DNA of 64,000 bases from Thermoproteota archaeon. Lineage in GTDB: Archaea > Thermoproteota > Nitrososphaeria_A > Caldarchaeales > Calditenuaceae. Positions 1-8,632 of this stretch are shown here, piece by piece (within the stretch, counting starts at the first letter, position 1; each line of letters starts with the position of its first letter). The notes below the pieces were generated by a model. The model had not been told where the DNA came from, ran no database searches, and was given only the letters and a program-made list of their open reading frames with translations. The position numbers and the translations under genes are program-made. The stretch lies in contig JAUQPU010000001.1 of the NCBI GenBank assembly GCA_030550235.1, positions 97,458 through 161,457 on the forward strand, read 5' to 3'.

Positions 1-47
1 AGAATCCTTAATATGGGTGAGTTTGTGAGAATTGTATTGAGGACTTT

Positions 48-899
48 ATGGTATACGGGGCTTTAAAATTCTTGACTGGCTCTAAGATGGCCCAGTCCCT
101 CTCGCTTGCGAGGAGGGGGCGCGTCTATCAGCTCGGCTGGGTTCTCGACGAGAACTCCCCTTCACACCCTTTCCACGGCCCCCTATTCTATGCTACATTT
201 AGGCGGGTGAGGGATTCTCTCCGAATGTGGCGTGGAAGCTTCGGCGCCATGAACGTAAGGCTCGAGATGTCTGACCATACCGGGACTCACATAGATGCTC
301 TAAACCATGTCTCGAGGGGGCATATGCTTTATGGGGGTAGGAGTGTTGACGAGTTGGAGACTGAGAGGGGGACTGTGGAGCTGGGTGGGGAGAATTTCCA
401 CCCAATAATAACGCGGGGGCTACTCTTCGACATAGCCGCCTCGAGAGGTAGAGACATCCTCGAAGACGATTACCTAATCACGCTGGATGATGTGACTAGG
501 GCCCTCAAGCTTGAGGGAATAGACGAGCCTAGTGAAGGTGATGCTGTATTGGTCAGGACTGGGTGGGGCTCCCTCTGGAAGCGTGACAACAAGAGATACA
601 TAGGCCCGCCAATGCCAGGGATATCCCTCGAGGTTGCCAAATGGCTCTCGAAGAAGAGAGTGGTTCTTGTTGGAGGAGATACTCCCTCTGTCGAGAGGAT
701 ACTAGTCGATCTGCCAGGCGCCCCCCACGAGGAGCCAGTCCACCAGCATCTCATAGTCGATGAGGGGATATTCATGCTGGAAAACCTTAACCTAGAGGAG
801 CTCTCAAGGGAGAAGGTCTACCAGTTCCTCTTCATATGCATACCACTGAGGGTCCGAGGTGCGACGGCGAGCCCCGTCAACCCCCTTGCAATAGCTTAA
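48..899 (+). CDS. Cyclase family protein (kynurenine formamidase-like metal-dependent hydrolase)
   Basis: 283 aa ORF with HTGTHIDALNHV motif (HxGTHxDxxxH) and GGDTPSVE; typical of the cyclase family. Confidence 0.85.
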   Translation: MVYGALKFLTGSKMAQSLSLARRGRVYQLGWVLDENSPSHPFHGPLFYATFRRVRDSLRMWRGSFGAMNVRLEMSDHTGTHIDALNHVSRGHMLYGGRSVDELETERGTVELGGENFHPIITRGLLFDIAASRGRDILEDDYLITLDDVTRALKLEGIDEPSEGDAVLVRTGWGSLWKRDNKRYIGPPMPGISLEVAKWLSKKRVVLVGGDTPSVERILVDLPGAPHEEPVHQHLIVDEGIFMLENLNLEELSREKVYQFLFICIPLRVRGATASPVNPLAIA

Positions 900-967
900 G
901 ACAGATATTATCGTTTTATTAAACAGGTATAAACTTTAAAAACTAGCCACACCAAATATATCCTGAA

Positions 968-1141
968 ATGGTAAAGCACGTATTAGTCACCCTCACAGAC
1001 GAGCAGTACCAGTGTATCAGCCAGCTCAAAGGCAAGATGGGAAACAGTGATGCAGAGGTTCTCCGGAACATCTTCCTAGCCTGGATAAGCGAGAAGACTG
1101 GTATGGGCTGCTGGCGGGAGGCGCCGGCCAAGGCTGAGTAG
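968..1141 (+). CDS. Small protein, possible ribbon-helix-helix/CopG-like
   Basis: Manually read 57 aa ORF MVKHVLVTLTDEQYQCISQLKGKMGNSDAEVLRNIFLAWISEKTGMGCWREAPAKAE; beta strand plus two helices; missing from the supplied ORF track because of its length. Confidence 0.55.
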   Translation: MVKHVLVTLTDEQYQCISQLKGKMGNSDAEVLRNIFLAWISEKTGMGCWREAPAKAE

Positions 1142-1201
1142 GCTGTTTAGGGATAGAGCGGGAACCGGTTAAATACCTCTCGACACCATTCTACCGCGGA
1201 T

Positions 1202-1327
1202 AGCCCGGTCGTCTAGCGGTCAAACCACCTGGCCAGAAGCGGTGGGGCTAGGGATGCGGGGCTTTGGATCCCCCAGCATCTGGGGAGAAGAGACCCCGTG
1301 ACGCCGGTTCGAATCCGGCCCGGGCTA
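1202..1327 (+). tRNA. tRNA-Gln(TTG), two introns (about 1223-1251 in the D-arm and 1268-1292 at 37/38)
   Basis: Acceptor AGCCCGG/CCGGGCT+A, T-arm GCCGG-TTCGAAT-CCGGC, anticodon arm CGGGG-CTTTGGA-CCCCG once the intron is removed; canonical intron fits a BHB (bulges GG|A and AG|A); removing the 29-nt D-arm insert restores GTCT/GGAT. Confidence 0.82.
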
Positions 1328-1408
1328 TATCCCTACTGCTAACGCTTATCCCAACGTATACCTGAGAAGTGTCATAGATTTTAATAGTTCTCTGATGTCG
1401 GGCAGAGT

Positions 1409-1552
1409 ATGAGCCGTGAGGAAAAAGTAGGTACGCGGTTCGGCTGCCCATATTGCGATATGTACTTTGAGTCGAAGGCGGAGCTCTCGAAGCATATCAA
1501 TAGAGCTCATATTGGAAAGGGTCTCTTGGAGGGAGACAAGTCGAAGTGGTAA
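1409..1552 (+). CDS. Small C2H2 zinc-finger protein
   Basis: 47 aa: MSREEKVGTRFGCPYCDMYFESKAELSKHINRAHIGKGLLEGDKSKW; C-x2-C-x12-H-x4-H; not in the ORF track because of its length. Confidence 0.7.
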   Translation: MSREEKVGTRFGCPYCDMYFESKAELSKHINRAHIGKGLLEGDKSKW

Positions 1553-1624
1553 TAGGATACATATTATTCGAAGTGTCCTCCCTTCCTCTCGGATTTTCTC
1601 CAAAGCATTAGAACCAGAATTTTC

Positions 1625-1698
1625 AGCCCCGGGCGGGGTTTGAACCCGCGACCTGCCGCTTACGAGGCGGCCGCTCTACCTGGCTGAGCTACCGGGGC
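1625..1698 (-). tRNA. tRNA-Thr(CGT)
   Basis: 74-nt cloverleaf: GCCCCGG-TA-GCTC...GAGC-G-GCCGC-CTCGTAA-GCGGC-AGGTC-GCGGG-TTCAAAC-CCCGC-CCGGGGC-T. Confidence 0.92.
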
Positions 1699-1728
1699 CC
1701 TATTCTCCTCCAGTATCTGAGCCGCCTT

Positions 1729-2271
1729 TTAGGCGTTTTTAGCGGCCTCCTCCAAGGCTGCCTTGAAGGCCTCCTCCAGTTCCCTGTCAAAGGCGACGAG
1801 ATACACCCGCTCCAGACTCCAACCCCCCTCTCCCATAGCCTCGAGTATCGCCCTGACCATCTGTTGGGCCGCCAGCCGCGGGTTTAGGCCGCCGACCCCC
1901 GTCCCCATACCGGGGAAGGCCAGTGTCTTCACGTTTAGCCGATTCGCTTCCTTCATAGCGGCCTTTGTAGCCAGGTATACTTTATGTGGGTCGGTCTCAC
2001 CCGCGGGTCTCTCCATGGTGGGTGAGTGGATGACGAAGCGGGTCTTCAATACTCCACCGCCCGTGCTCACCGCCTCTCCAATAGGTATAGGGCCCTTGCT
2101 CATCGCCTCCTTCTCTATCTCGGCTCCTCCCTTCCGCTTCACCGCCCCTGCCACGCCTCCACCCATGATTAGCCTGCTATTGGCTGGAACGACGATGGCA
2201 TCGGCATCAATCTCCGTTATATCGCCTCTCATGACAACGATCTTTAAACCCGATATAGAATACTCAGTCAT
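1729..2271 (-). CDS. Macro domain (ADP-ribose-binding/deacetylase-like) protein
   Basis: 180 aa; GDITEIDADAIVVPANSRLIMGGGVAGAVKRKGG and FPGMGTGVGGL typical of macro domains. Confidence 0.9.
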   Translation of the reverse strand: MTEYSISGLKIVVMRGDITEIDADAIVVPANSRLIMGGGVAGAVKRKGGAEIEKEAMSKGPIPIGEAVSTGGGVLKTRFVIHSPTMERPAGETDPHKVYLATKAAMKEANRLNVKTLAFPGMGTGVGGLNPRLAAQQMVRAILEAMGEGGWSLERVYLVAFDRELEEAFKAALEEAAKNA

Positions 2272-2317
2272 CTAATTGAAGACTGGTTTTTGGTGCGAAA
2301 TAAGGCTTGGGCTGGGG

Positions 2318-3235
2318 TTATGGGGGGAAGGCGGCGGCCAGCTTGAGCAGCTGGTTCCACCTCTCCTCCACCCATCGCTTGAACTCCTCGAGCAATGCCG
2401 CGTTCTCGGGCCTCAGCAGATATGCGAACCTGCTCTGCAGCCTGAGATACTCCTCTACCGGCCTGGGCCTTGAGATTAGATAGTTAATCCTGTATTTGCC
2501 GTTCTCAACCTCGTAGATTGGGAACACCCTCGTCTCTACTGCCAGTTTAGCAATCTTTATCGTTAAGCTAGAGTCATAGTACCAGCCGCGGGGGCATGGG
2601 GCGACTATATGTAGGAAGGTTGGCCCCTCGATGCTTTGGGCCTTCCTGACCTTATTTGCTAGGTCTTTCCAGAGATGTGGTGATGCCGTCGCCACGTATG
2701 GTGAGCCATGAGACACGAGTATCGAGACGATATCCTTCTTACGCTCCCGCTTACCAGCGGGCGTGGTGGTCGTGACCGAGCCGATGGGCGTGGCGGCGGA
2801 CCTCTGTATGCCCGTGTTCATGTACGCTTCATTGTCATAGCACACATAGAGGAGGTCGTGGCCCCTCTCAAAAGCGCCTGAGATGGCCTGTAATCCAATG
2901 TCAAAAGTACCGCCGTCACCTCCAATGACTATGATCTTATGACGCCTCCCAAGCCCCTTCCTCTCCAACACCCTCAGCGCCGCCTCAATCCCTGAGGCTA
3001 CAGCAGCAGCGTTCTCGAAAGCCACGTGAACCCATGGGACGCGCCAAGCGGTGTAGGGGTAGGGGGTTGAGATGACTTCAAGGCAGCCTGTTGGGCTTAC
3101 AACAATGTATGGAGGCTCGGCCGCAAGTAGGACTTGCCTAACGGCTATCGTGGCGCCGCATCCCTGGCATGCTGAGTGCCCAGGGCTTAGGCCCTCCCTG
3201 CCATAAAGGTCGAGAAGCTTAGAAACCTGCATCAC
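2318..3235 (-). CDS. porB: 2-oxoacid (pyruvate):ferredoxin oxidoreductase beta subunit
   Basis: TPP-binding motifs GHSACQGCGA and GGDGGTFDIGLQ; adjacent alpha, delta and gamma subunits. Confidence 0.9.
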   Translation of the reverse strand: MMQVSKLLDLYGREGLSPGHSACQGCGATIAVRQVLLAAEPPYIVVSPTGCLEVISTPYPYTAWRVPWVHVAFENAAAVASGIEAALRVLERKGLGRRHKIIVIGGDGGTFDIGLQAISGAFERGHDLLYVCYDNEAYMNTGIQRSAATPIGSVTTTTPAGKRERKKDIVSILVSHGSPYVATASPHLWKDLANKVRKAQSIEGPTFLHIVAPCPRGWYYDSSLTIKIAKLAVETRVFPIYEVENGKYRINYLISRPRPVEEYLRLQSRFAYLLRPENAALLEEFKRWVEERWNQLLKLAAAFPP

Positions 3236-4413
3236 GCAACACCACCCCCATAGCCTAGATACATCCGGGACACAGCGCGGCCGCGGGCTCTAAGCCTCTC
3301 CTCAGCCTTGTCTAGCATCTCGAGTACCATCTTAAGCGTGGGCTCCCTACCACCAAGCCCGTATACCACGCTCAGAAGAGGAAGACTGACCCCGCCCTCG
3401 TAGAGCGTCGCCGCTACATTAGATGCGAGTGGTGGGAGCGCTGCCCCCGGCGATGTCGCCCTATCCATAACAACGACACCCTCAGCCTCCGAGAGGGCCT
3501 CCAAGAGCTCCTTTCCAGGGAAGGGTGAGAAGAGCTTCAGAGAGATCAGCGAGAAGTCCTCCAAACCATGGTGCTTTAAGGCATGCCTCACGGTCCCAGT
3601 CGTCCCGCCCATGCAGATAACAGCAATCCTGCCATCCTCGTTGAACTTTGAGAGCTTCACCAGGCGGCCATGGCTGTTGGGGTATGCTCTCGAGATCTCC
3701 TCAACCAGCTCCCCAGCCCTCCTAAGCACCCTCTCTTGCTCGACCTTAAACTCGAAATAGTGTGATGGGAGTGCGAAGACCCCGAAGCTGCTAGGCTCCT
3801 CGTACTCCAAGCGCGGACGTGGGTTTCTCGGAAGATAACTCCTCACAACGGCATCCTCCAACACAGCGACAGGCTCACTGCTGTGGGAGACTGTGAAACC
3901 GTCTAGGTTAACAGCTACTGGAAGGAGAACCTCTGGATGCTCGGCCAGCCTAAAAGCCTGTATGATGTAGTCATAAACCTCTTGCGGGTTTTCAGCAAAA
4001 ATAAGAACCCACCCTGAATCCCTCGAGCCCATAATGTCTGAGTGGTCGCCATGGATGTTTAGGGGTGCTGAGAGGGCCCTATTCGCGACGGCCATAACGA
4101 TCGGACATCTGAGCCCAGAGGCGATGTACATAACCTCGTGCATTAGTGCGAGACCTTGGCTTGATGTTGACGTGAAGACACGAGCCCCTGTGAGGGAGGC
4201 GCCTATGCATGCGCTTAGCGCAGAGTGCTCAGACTCAACCGGGACAAACTCCGCATCAACCTCACCAGAGCTCACATACTCACTCAATCGCTCAACAATG
4301 ATTGTCTGAGGAGTGATGGGATATGCCGAGATAAAGTCTACATCAGCCTGCTTAACAGCGTATGCAACAGCCTCATTCCCAGTCATCAACCTAGACGAAG
4401 TGAGGCTATACAT
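3232..4413 (-). CDS. porA: 2-oxoacid (pyruvate):ferredoxin oxidoreductase alpha subunit
   Basis: GNEAVAYAVKQADVDFISAYPITPQT, ESEHSALSACIGASLTGARVFTSTSSQGL; overlaps the start of beta by 4 nt. Confidence 0.9.
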   Translation of the reverse strand: MYSLTSSRLMTGNEAVAYAVKQADVDFISAYPITPQTIIVERLSEYVSSGEVDAEFVPVESEHSALSACIGASLTGARVFTSTSSQGLALMHEVMYIASGLRCPIVMAVANRALSAPLNIHGDHSDIMGSRDSGWVLIFAENPQEVYDYIIQAFRLAEHPEVLLPVAVNLDGFTVSHSSEPVAVLEDAVVRSYLPRNPRPRLEYEEPSSFGVFALPSHYFEFKVEQERVLRRAGELVEEISRAYPNSHGRLVKLSKFNEDGRIAVICMGGTTGTVRHALKHHGLEDFSLISLKLFSPFPGKELLEALSEAEGVVVMDRATSPGAALPPLASNVAATLYEGGVSLPLLSVVYGLGGREPTLKMVLEMLDKAEERLRARGRAVSRMYLGYGGGVA

Positions 4414-4678
4414 TCTCCATCACCATCTTTATGGCCTTACGGGGACACTCCTCAGCACAGATACCACAGCCCTTACAGTGGTCATAGTCTATCTGCACAT
4501 TACCCGCATTATCCATGTATATGGCCGGCTCAGGGCAATATATCCAGCAGATCAGGCAGTTGGTGCAGAGCCTCCTCTCGATCACGGGCCTGTTGCTGCG
4601 CCAGTTGGCCACTTTTCTTAGAGAAGTATTCCCTGCCTCAAAGACTATTGGAATTAGAAGCTCAGGCCGTCTGCTCAA
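4406..4678 (-). CDS. porD: 2-oxoacid:ferredoxin oxidoreductase delta subunit (2x[4Fe-4S])
   Basis: CTNCLICWIYCPEP and CKGCGICAEECP ferredoxin motifs. Confidence 0.9.
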   Translation of the reverse strand: MSRRPELLIPIVFEAGNTSLRKVANWRSNRPVIERRLCTNCLICWIYCPEPAIYMDNAGNVQIDYDHCKGCGICAEECPRKAIKMVMENV

Positions 4679-5198
4679 CGCTCACCACCAACTGGGCGGC
4701 ACGACGCACAACTTCCCTATTCTCCTCCCCAAATCTTCTAACCACGATATCCTCAACGTGCTGAAGTGGTATAAGCTTCGTCGCCGAGCAAAGAGCCCCT
4801 ATCATAGCTAGGTTAAGCGACCGAGGCTTTCTTAGCTCCTCTAATATCCGCCTAGCCCCAATTACGAATAGTTTTATATCCCCCCGCGGAAGCTCGGGTG
4901 TGGACTCAGAACCCAAAACTATAATGCCTCCACTTCTAACAGACTCCATGATTGCTGAGTCTAATAGCCTCTCCTCAAAGACAACGGCCACATCGAAATT
5001 CTCCATGGGCGCCCGCGTGTAGATTGGCTCATCCGAAATCCTGACATAAGACCTCACGGGGGCCCCTGAACGCTCAGGCCCAAACTCCGGGAAACTCTGG
5101 CTGAATAGTCCCGCCCTGAGCGCAGCCTCCGCAACAATCCTCCCAGCAGTCACAACGCCCTGACCACCGCGCCCCAGAAACAATAGCTCGAGTAGCAC
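4662..5198 (-). CDS. porC: 2-oxoacid:ferredoxin oxidoreductase gamma subunit
   Basis: LLFLGRGGQGVVTAGRIVAEAAL...SQSFPEFGPERSGAPVRSYVRISDEPI. Confidence 0.9.
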   Translation of the reverse strand: MLLELLFLGRGGQGVVTAGRIVAEAALRAGLFSQSFPEFGPERSGAPVRSYVRISDEPIYTRAPMENFDVAVVFEERLLDSAIMESVRSGGIIVLGSESTPELPRGDIKLFVIGARRILEELRKPRSLNLAMIGALCSATKLIPLQHVEDIVVRRFGEENREVVRRAAQLVVSVEQTA

Positions 5199-5434
5199 TC
5201 CTTCCCCCCAAACCTAACTAAAACCAGCCTCTAATAAATCGTTCACGCGAATGCAATAAAATAGCATGGCAAATTATACATTATTTAAAAAAGGTAAAGA
5301 CTGTAAAGACAATTAAAAGAGTAGGCCGCCCGATATACAGGTGTAAAGATGGTATTAGAGGCAAAGTCGCGGATAATATTATATATAATTTTTAATAAAA
5401 TCGCATACAACTGGGATGCTATTTAGCGACTGTT

Positions 5435-6031
5435 CTAATACTCTTTCTCCTTCGCATAGGGTAGGCTCCATAAGGTAACTGAGAGTACAACAGCTTTGAA
5501 CCATGCGTTGAGCATCTTTTCAATCTCGTCCGCGGAGTGGCCTTTCTTAGCTAGGAACGGTTTGATAGTTGCTGTAATGGGGTAGATAAAAGCAATCATG
5601 TATCTGAGAGGTATGTGTTCTACACTGTTTACGTTGTCTGTTTTGTTCTTCTTTGTTTTATGATGCCTTAGCCCAATTTCGTACTGGTAGTTAAGCCACT
5701 CCCTATCAAATTTTCTAAAGCACGTATCTAGAATCCACTGGCCAAATCTACGCCTCACGGCCTCTAAATACTCAGGTATGGGCTTCCCCGAGCTTTTCTC
5801 TCCGAAATAGTATACCAGATGGGGATTAGAGCCAACCCAGCCATACCAAAGGTTCAATATCTCGTCAACCTGGTCACTCAGAACTTCACCAGCCTTTCTA
5901 AGATAGGCTTCATCCTCTGGGGTCATCATCACCGTCTTTTTCAGCAGCTCGAACTCCTCATCAGATATGGGGGCTCTCGGTATGCTTGGCTTTCCATAAT
6001 CGTATCCAGGTATGCTTTTTACGCTGCTCAT
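5435..6031 (-). CDS. Protoglobin
   Basis: IPGYDYGK...DEEFELLKKTVMMTPEDEAYLRKAGEVLSDQVDEILNLWYGWVGSNPHLVYYF...YEIGLRHHKTKK...HIPLRYMIAFIYPITATIKPFLAKKG; strongly resembles Aeropyrum-type protoglobin as recalled. Confidence 0.93.
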   Translation of the reverse strand: MSSVKSIPGYDYGKPSIPRAPISDEEFELLKKTVMMTPEDEAYLRKAGEVLSDQVDEILNLWYGWVGSNPHLVYYFGEKSSGKPIPEYLEAVRRRFGQWILDTCFRKFDREWLNYQYEIGLRHHKTKKNKTDNVNSVEHIPLRYMIAFIYPITATIKPFLAKKGHSADEIEKMLNAWFKAVVLSVTLWSLPYAKEKEY

Positions 6032-6117
6032 GTGTATGACCTATAGTGAAGTAGATAATAAATAACGAAGTGCATAGAAGGTGACTACCTTACCAAAAAG
6101 TAACTTGGCCCAGGCAT

Positions 6118-6130
6118 AAGCTATATATTT
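6118..6130 (+). promoter_or_regulatory. Putative TATA box for the tandem winged-helix regulator
   Basis: aagctatatattt about 34-46 nt upstream of the ATG at 6164. Confidence 0.45.
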
Positions 6131-6163
6131 CCCAGCCCATGCGGCTTTAATTGTAACGGACTA

Positions 6164-6775
6164 ATGGACGCGGCTTTTCAATTAGTTGATGGATCGGGTC
6201 TTAAGGCTGTACTTTGTAAGTGGAGTATTGCGGTGTTAAACTTCCTCTACGATGGCCCCCGTTCCTTTTCAGAGATAGCCAGGGGTTTGAATGTATCTAA
6301 CAAGGTTTTGTCCGAGAAGCTTAGCAGGCTTTCTCGTATTGGACTAGTCTCGGAACAAACAGGCAACAGAATGATCTACAAGCTCACTAGTGAGGGGCGC
6401 GAATTCGCAGAGGTCACAAGACTAGCGGTCTCACAGGGCATAAACCCCCTAGAGCTGCGATGCGTCTTGACCTGCAAGTGGATGCCGCAGATATTGGGTC
6501 GCCTGGTCTGCAGGGACCTATACGCCAGTGAGCTATACGAGAAAATAGATGGCATCTCTTGGAAAGTTCTCTCGGAGATGCTGAGAAAGCTAGAGAGTTA
6601 TCAGATGATTAAGAGGGATGTAGTCGGCTCCCACCCCATCCGTGTGAGATATAAACTTGATACTAAGGGGCGAATTGTGGTAAGATGGATCTTAATAAAC
6701 AGTCAAAACCTCAAGAGGCTCGCTGATCTGCGCCCAGCGGAGGACCAGATTTTTCTCGATACCTCCAGCTCATAA
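6164..6775 (+). CDS. HxlR-like transcriptional regulator with two tandem winged-helix domains
   Basis: Two repeats: CKWSIAVLNFLYDGPRSFSEIARGLNVSNKVLSEKLSRLSRIGLV and CKWMPQILGRLVCRDLYASELYEKIDGISWKVLSEMLRKLESYQMI. Confidence 0.8.
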   Translation: MDAAFQLVDGSGLKAVLCKWSIAVLNFLYDGPRSFSEIARGLNVSNKVLSEKLSRLSRIGLVSEQTGNRMIYKLTSEGREFAEVTRLAVSQGINPLELRCVLTCKWMPQILGRLVCRDLYASELYEKIDGISWKVLSEMLRKLESYQMIKRDVVGSHPIRVRYKLDTKGRIVVRWILINSQNLKRLADLRPAEDQIFLDTSSS

Positions 6776-6914
6776 CGGTTCAGCCTGACCTAGATCGAGA
6801 CTCCGTGTCTGAGGCGCGAAATAATGTTCAAGCATTTCTGCGTCTCTCCTACGGAGTTTTCAGGGGGTCATTGTCCTAGCGGGACCAACCTATATAAGCG
6901 GCATAGACTCTTGG

Positions 6915-8165
6915 ATGCCCTGGATGGAGAGCATTGCCCTGCCGAAGCAGCCCGAGGCCAATATTGGGACACTCGGGCACGTGGATAACGGTAAGTCTAC
7001 ACTGGTTCAGGCGATTAGTGGTGTCTGGACGGGTAGGCATAGTGAGGAGTTGAAGAGGGGGATCACTATCCGCATCGGGTATGCCGATGCCGTCCAATAC
7101 AGGTGCGACCTCTGCGAGGAGCCCTACAACTACTACTCGGTGCCTGTTTGCCCGATACATAACAAGGAGTGCGAGTTCGTTAGGGCAGTATCCTTCATCG
7201 ACTGCCCGGGCCACCACTCTCTGATGATAACCATGTTGAGCGGTGCCGCCCTCTTCGACGGCGCAATACTAGTGGCTGACGCGAGGGTTAAGTTCCCCCA
7301 GGCCCAGGATAGAGAGCACCTAGAGGCCGCACTCATAATGGGTGTTTCGCGGATGATTGTAGCTCAGAACAAGATAGATGTAGTGGATAAGAAGCGTGCG
7401 CTAGCAAATTTTGATGAGATTAGAAGTTATCTGGAAAAAGTGGGCCTGCATAATGTCCCTATTGTCCCTGTCTCCGCACAGCAGGGGGTTGGAATCGAGG
7501 CCCTCCTATACGCGATGGACAAGTATATCCCGACTCCGAAGAGGGAGCTTGACAAGCCTTTCCTGATGCCTATACTGCGTTCCTTCAACGTGAATCTCCC
7601 AGGAACGCCAGCAACGATGATTAAGGGTGGAGTGATAGGCGGGTCTATCATTCAGGGGAGGCTCCATGTAGGTGATAGTATCGAGATAGCGCCAGGAATT
7701 CCCTCGAAGGATAACCCCAGCGTATATGAGCCGGTTGTCACCGAGGTTGTCAGTATTCAGGCTGGCGGTAGGAGCGTCGAGGAGGCGACGAGTGGCGGGC
7801 TTATAGGGATTGAGACCTCACTCGACCCCGCTTTAACCAAGTCTGATGCCCTTGTAGGGGACATGGCTGGGGAGCCTTCAAAGCTGCCGCCTGTTTGGAA
7901 GACGCTTGAGATAGAGTATAGTCTCTTTCAGAAGGTGATTGGCGTTGAGGGTGATGTGGATGTGAAGCAGGTATCTGAGAAGGAGCCACTCGTGATAAAC
8001 TCTTACACGTCTGTTACGAGCGGCGTGGTTGTCAAGCGGCATGGCGGCCGGCTAACTATCTCGCTCTCTAAGCCACTCTGCGCATGGCCCCGCGACAGAG
8101 TATCTATATCCAGGAAGATTGGGATGGGGTGGAGGCTGATAGGATACGGGGTAATATTGGGCTGA
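6915..8165 (+). CDS. eif2g: Translation initiation factor aIF2 gamma subunit
   Basis: NIGTLGHVDNGKSTLVQAISGVWTGRHSEELKRGITIRIGYADA, FIDCPGHHSLM, zinc knuckle CDLCEEPYNYYSVPVCPIHNKEC. Confidence 0.97.
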   Translation: MPWMESIALPKQPEANIGTLGHVDNGKSTLVQAISGVWTGRHSEELKRGITIRIGYADAVQYRCDLCEEPYNYYSVPVCPIHNKECEFVRAVSFIDCPGHHSLMITMLSGAALFDGAILVADARVKFPQAQDREHLEAALIMGVSRMIVAQNKIDVVDKKRALANFDEIRSYLEKVGLHNVPIVPVSAQQGVGIEALLYAMDKYIPTPKRELDKPFLMPILRSFNVNLPGTPATMIKGGVIGGSIIQGRLHVGDSIEIAPGIPSKDNPSVYEPVVTEVVSIQAGGRSVEEATSGGLIGIETSLDPALTKSDALVGDMAGEPSKLPPVWKTLEIEYSLFQKVIGVEGDVDVKQVSEKEPLVINSYTSVTSGVVVKRHGGRLTISLSKPLCAWPRDRVSISRKIGMGWRLIGYGVILG

Positions 8166-8170
8166 ACGGG

Positions 8171-8548
8171 TTGCTTGCCATTCTCGATACAAGCTTCCTT
8201 CTCTTAGTTATTGAGAGTGGAAGGGATCTCCTCCGCTTGATTGAGGAGAGGTTGGGCGAGCCTGTGGAGCCAGTGGTCCCCGCATCTGTTGTTGGGGAGC
8301 TCAATAGACTCTCGGCCAAAGAGGATAGAAGGGGTATGGCGGCTAGGCTGGCTTTGAAGATGGTGGAGAAGATGAGGCAGCTGGAGCATAGCTCTGGCGG
8401 CTCTGTCGACGACGAGCTCATGAGCCTAGCCTCCCATTTCGGATACATCGTCATAACGGGGGACTCTGCTCTGCAGAAGCGGCTTAGGAGGCGGGGGATA
8501 AAATGTATATACGTCAGCAGGAGGCTCGAGGTCCATATCCTGGCATAG
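8171..8548 (+). CDS. PIN domain protein (archaeal Fcf1/VapC9-like)
   Basis: LLAILDTSFLLLVIES...DDELMSLASHFGYIVITGDSALQKRLRRRGIKCIYV; ORF opens at 8084 inside eif2g, TTG at 8171 is a likelier start. Confidence 0.8.
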   Translation: MLAILDTSFLLLVIESGRDLLRLIEERLGEPVEPVVPASVVGELNRLSAKEDRRGMAARLALKMVEKMRQLEHSSGGSVDDELMSLASHFGYIVITGDSALQKRLRRRGIKCIYVSRRLEVHILA

Positions 8549-8632
8549 GCAGATATGCCTAGTAAGGGGGCTTTTTCGCGGTTATGTCAAATTTATTACC
8601 TCCCAGTACCCCCTAATAAGAGCCACTGGTGT

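Noticed and set aside
4225-4764. 179 aa ORF on the + strand over porA/porD/porC
   Set aside because: Antisense to three clear 2-oxoacid oxidoreductase genes; no domain.
5199-5434. AT-rich intergenic region as a replication origin or CRISPR leader
   Set aside because: No repeated ORB-like or CRISPR repeats seen; no cdc6/cas gene nearby. Probably ordinary promoter/terminator sequence.
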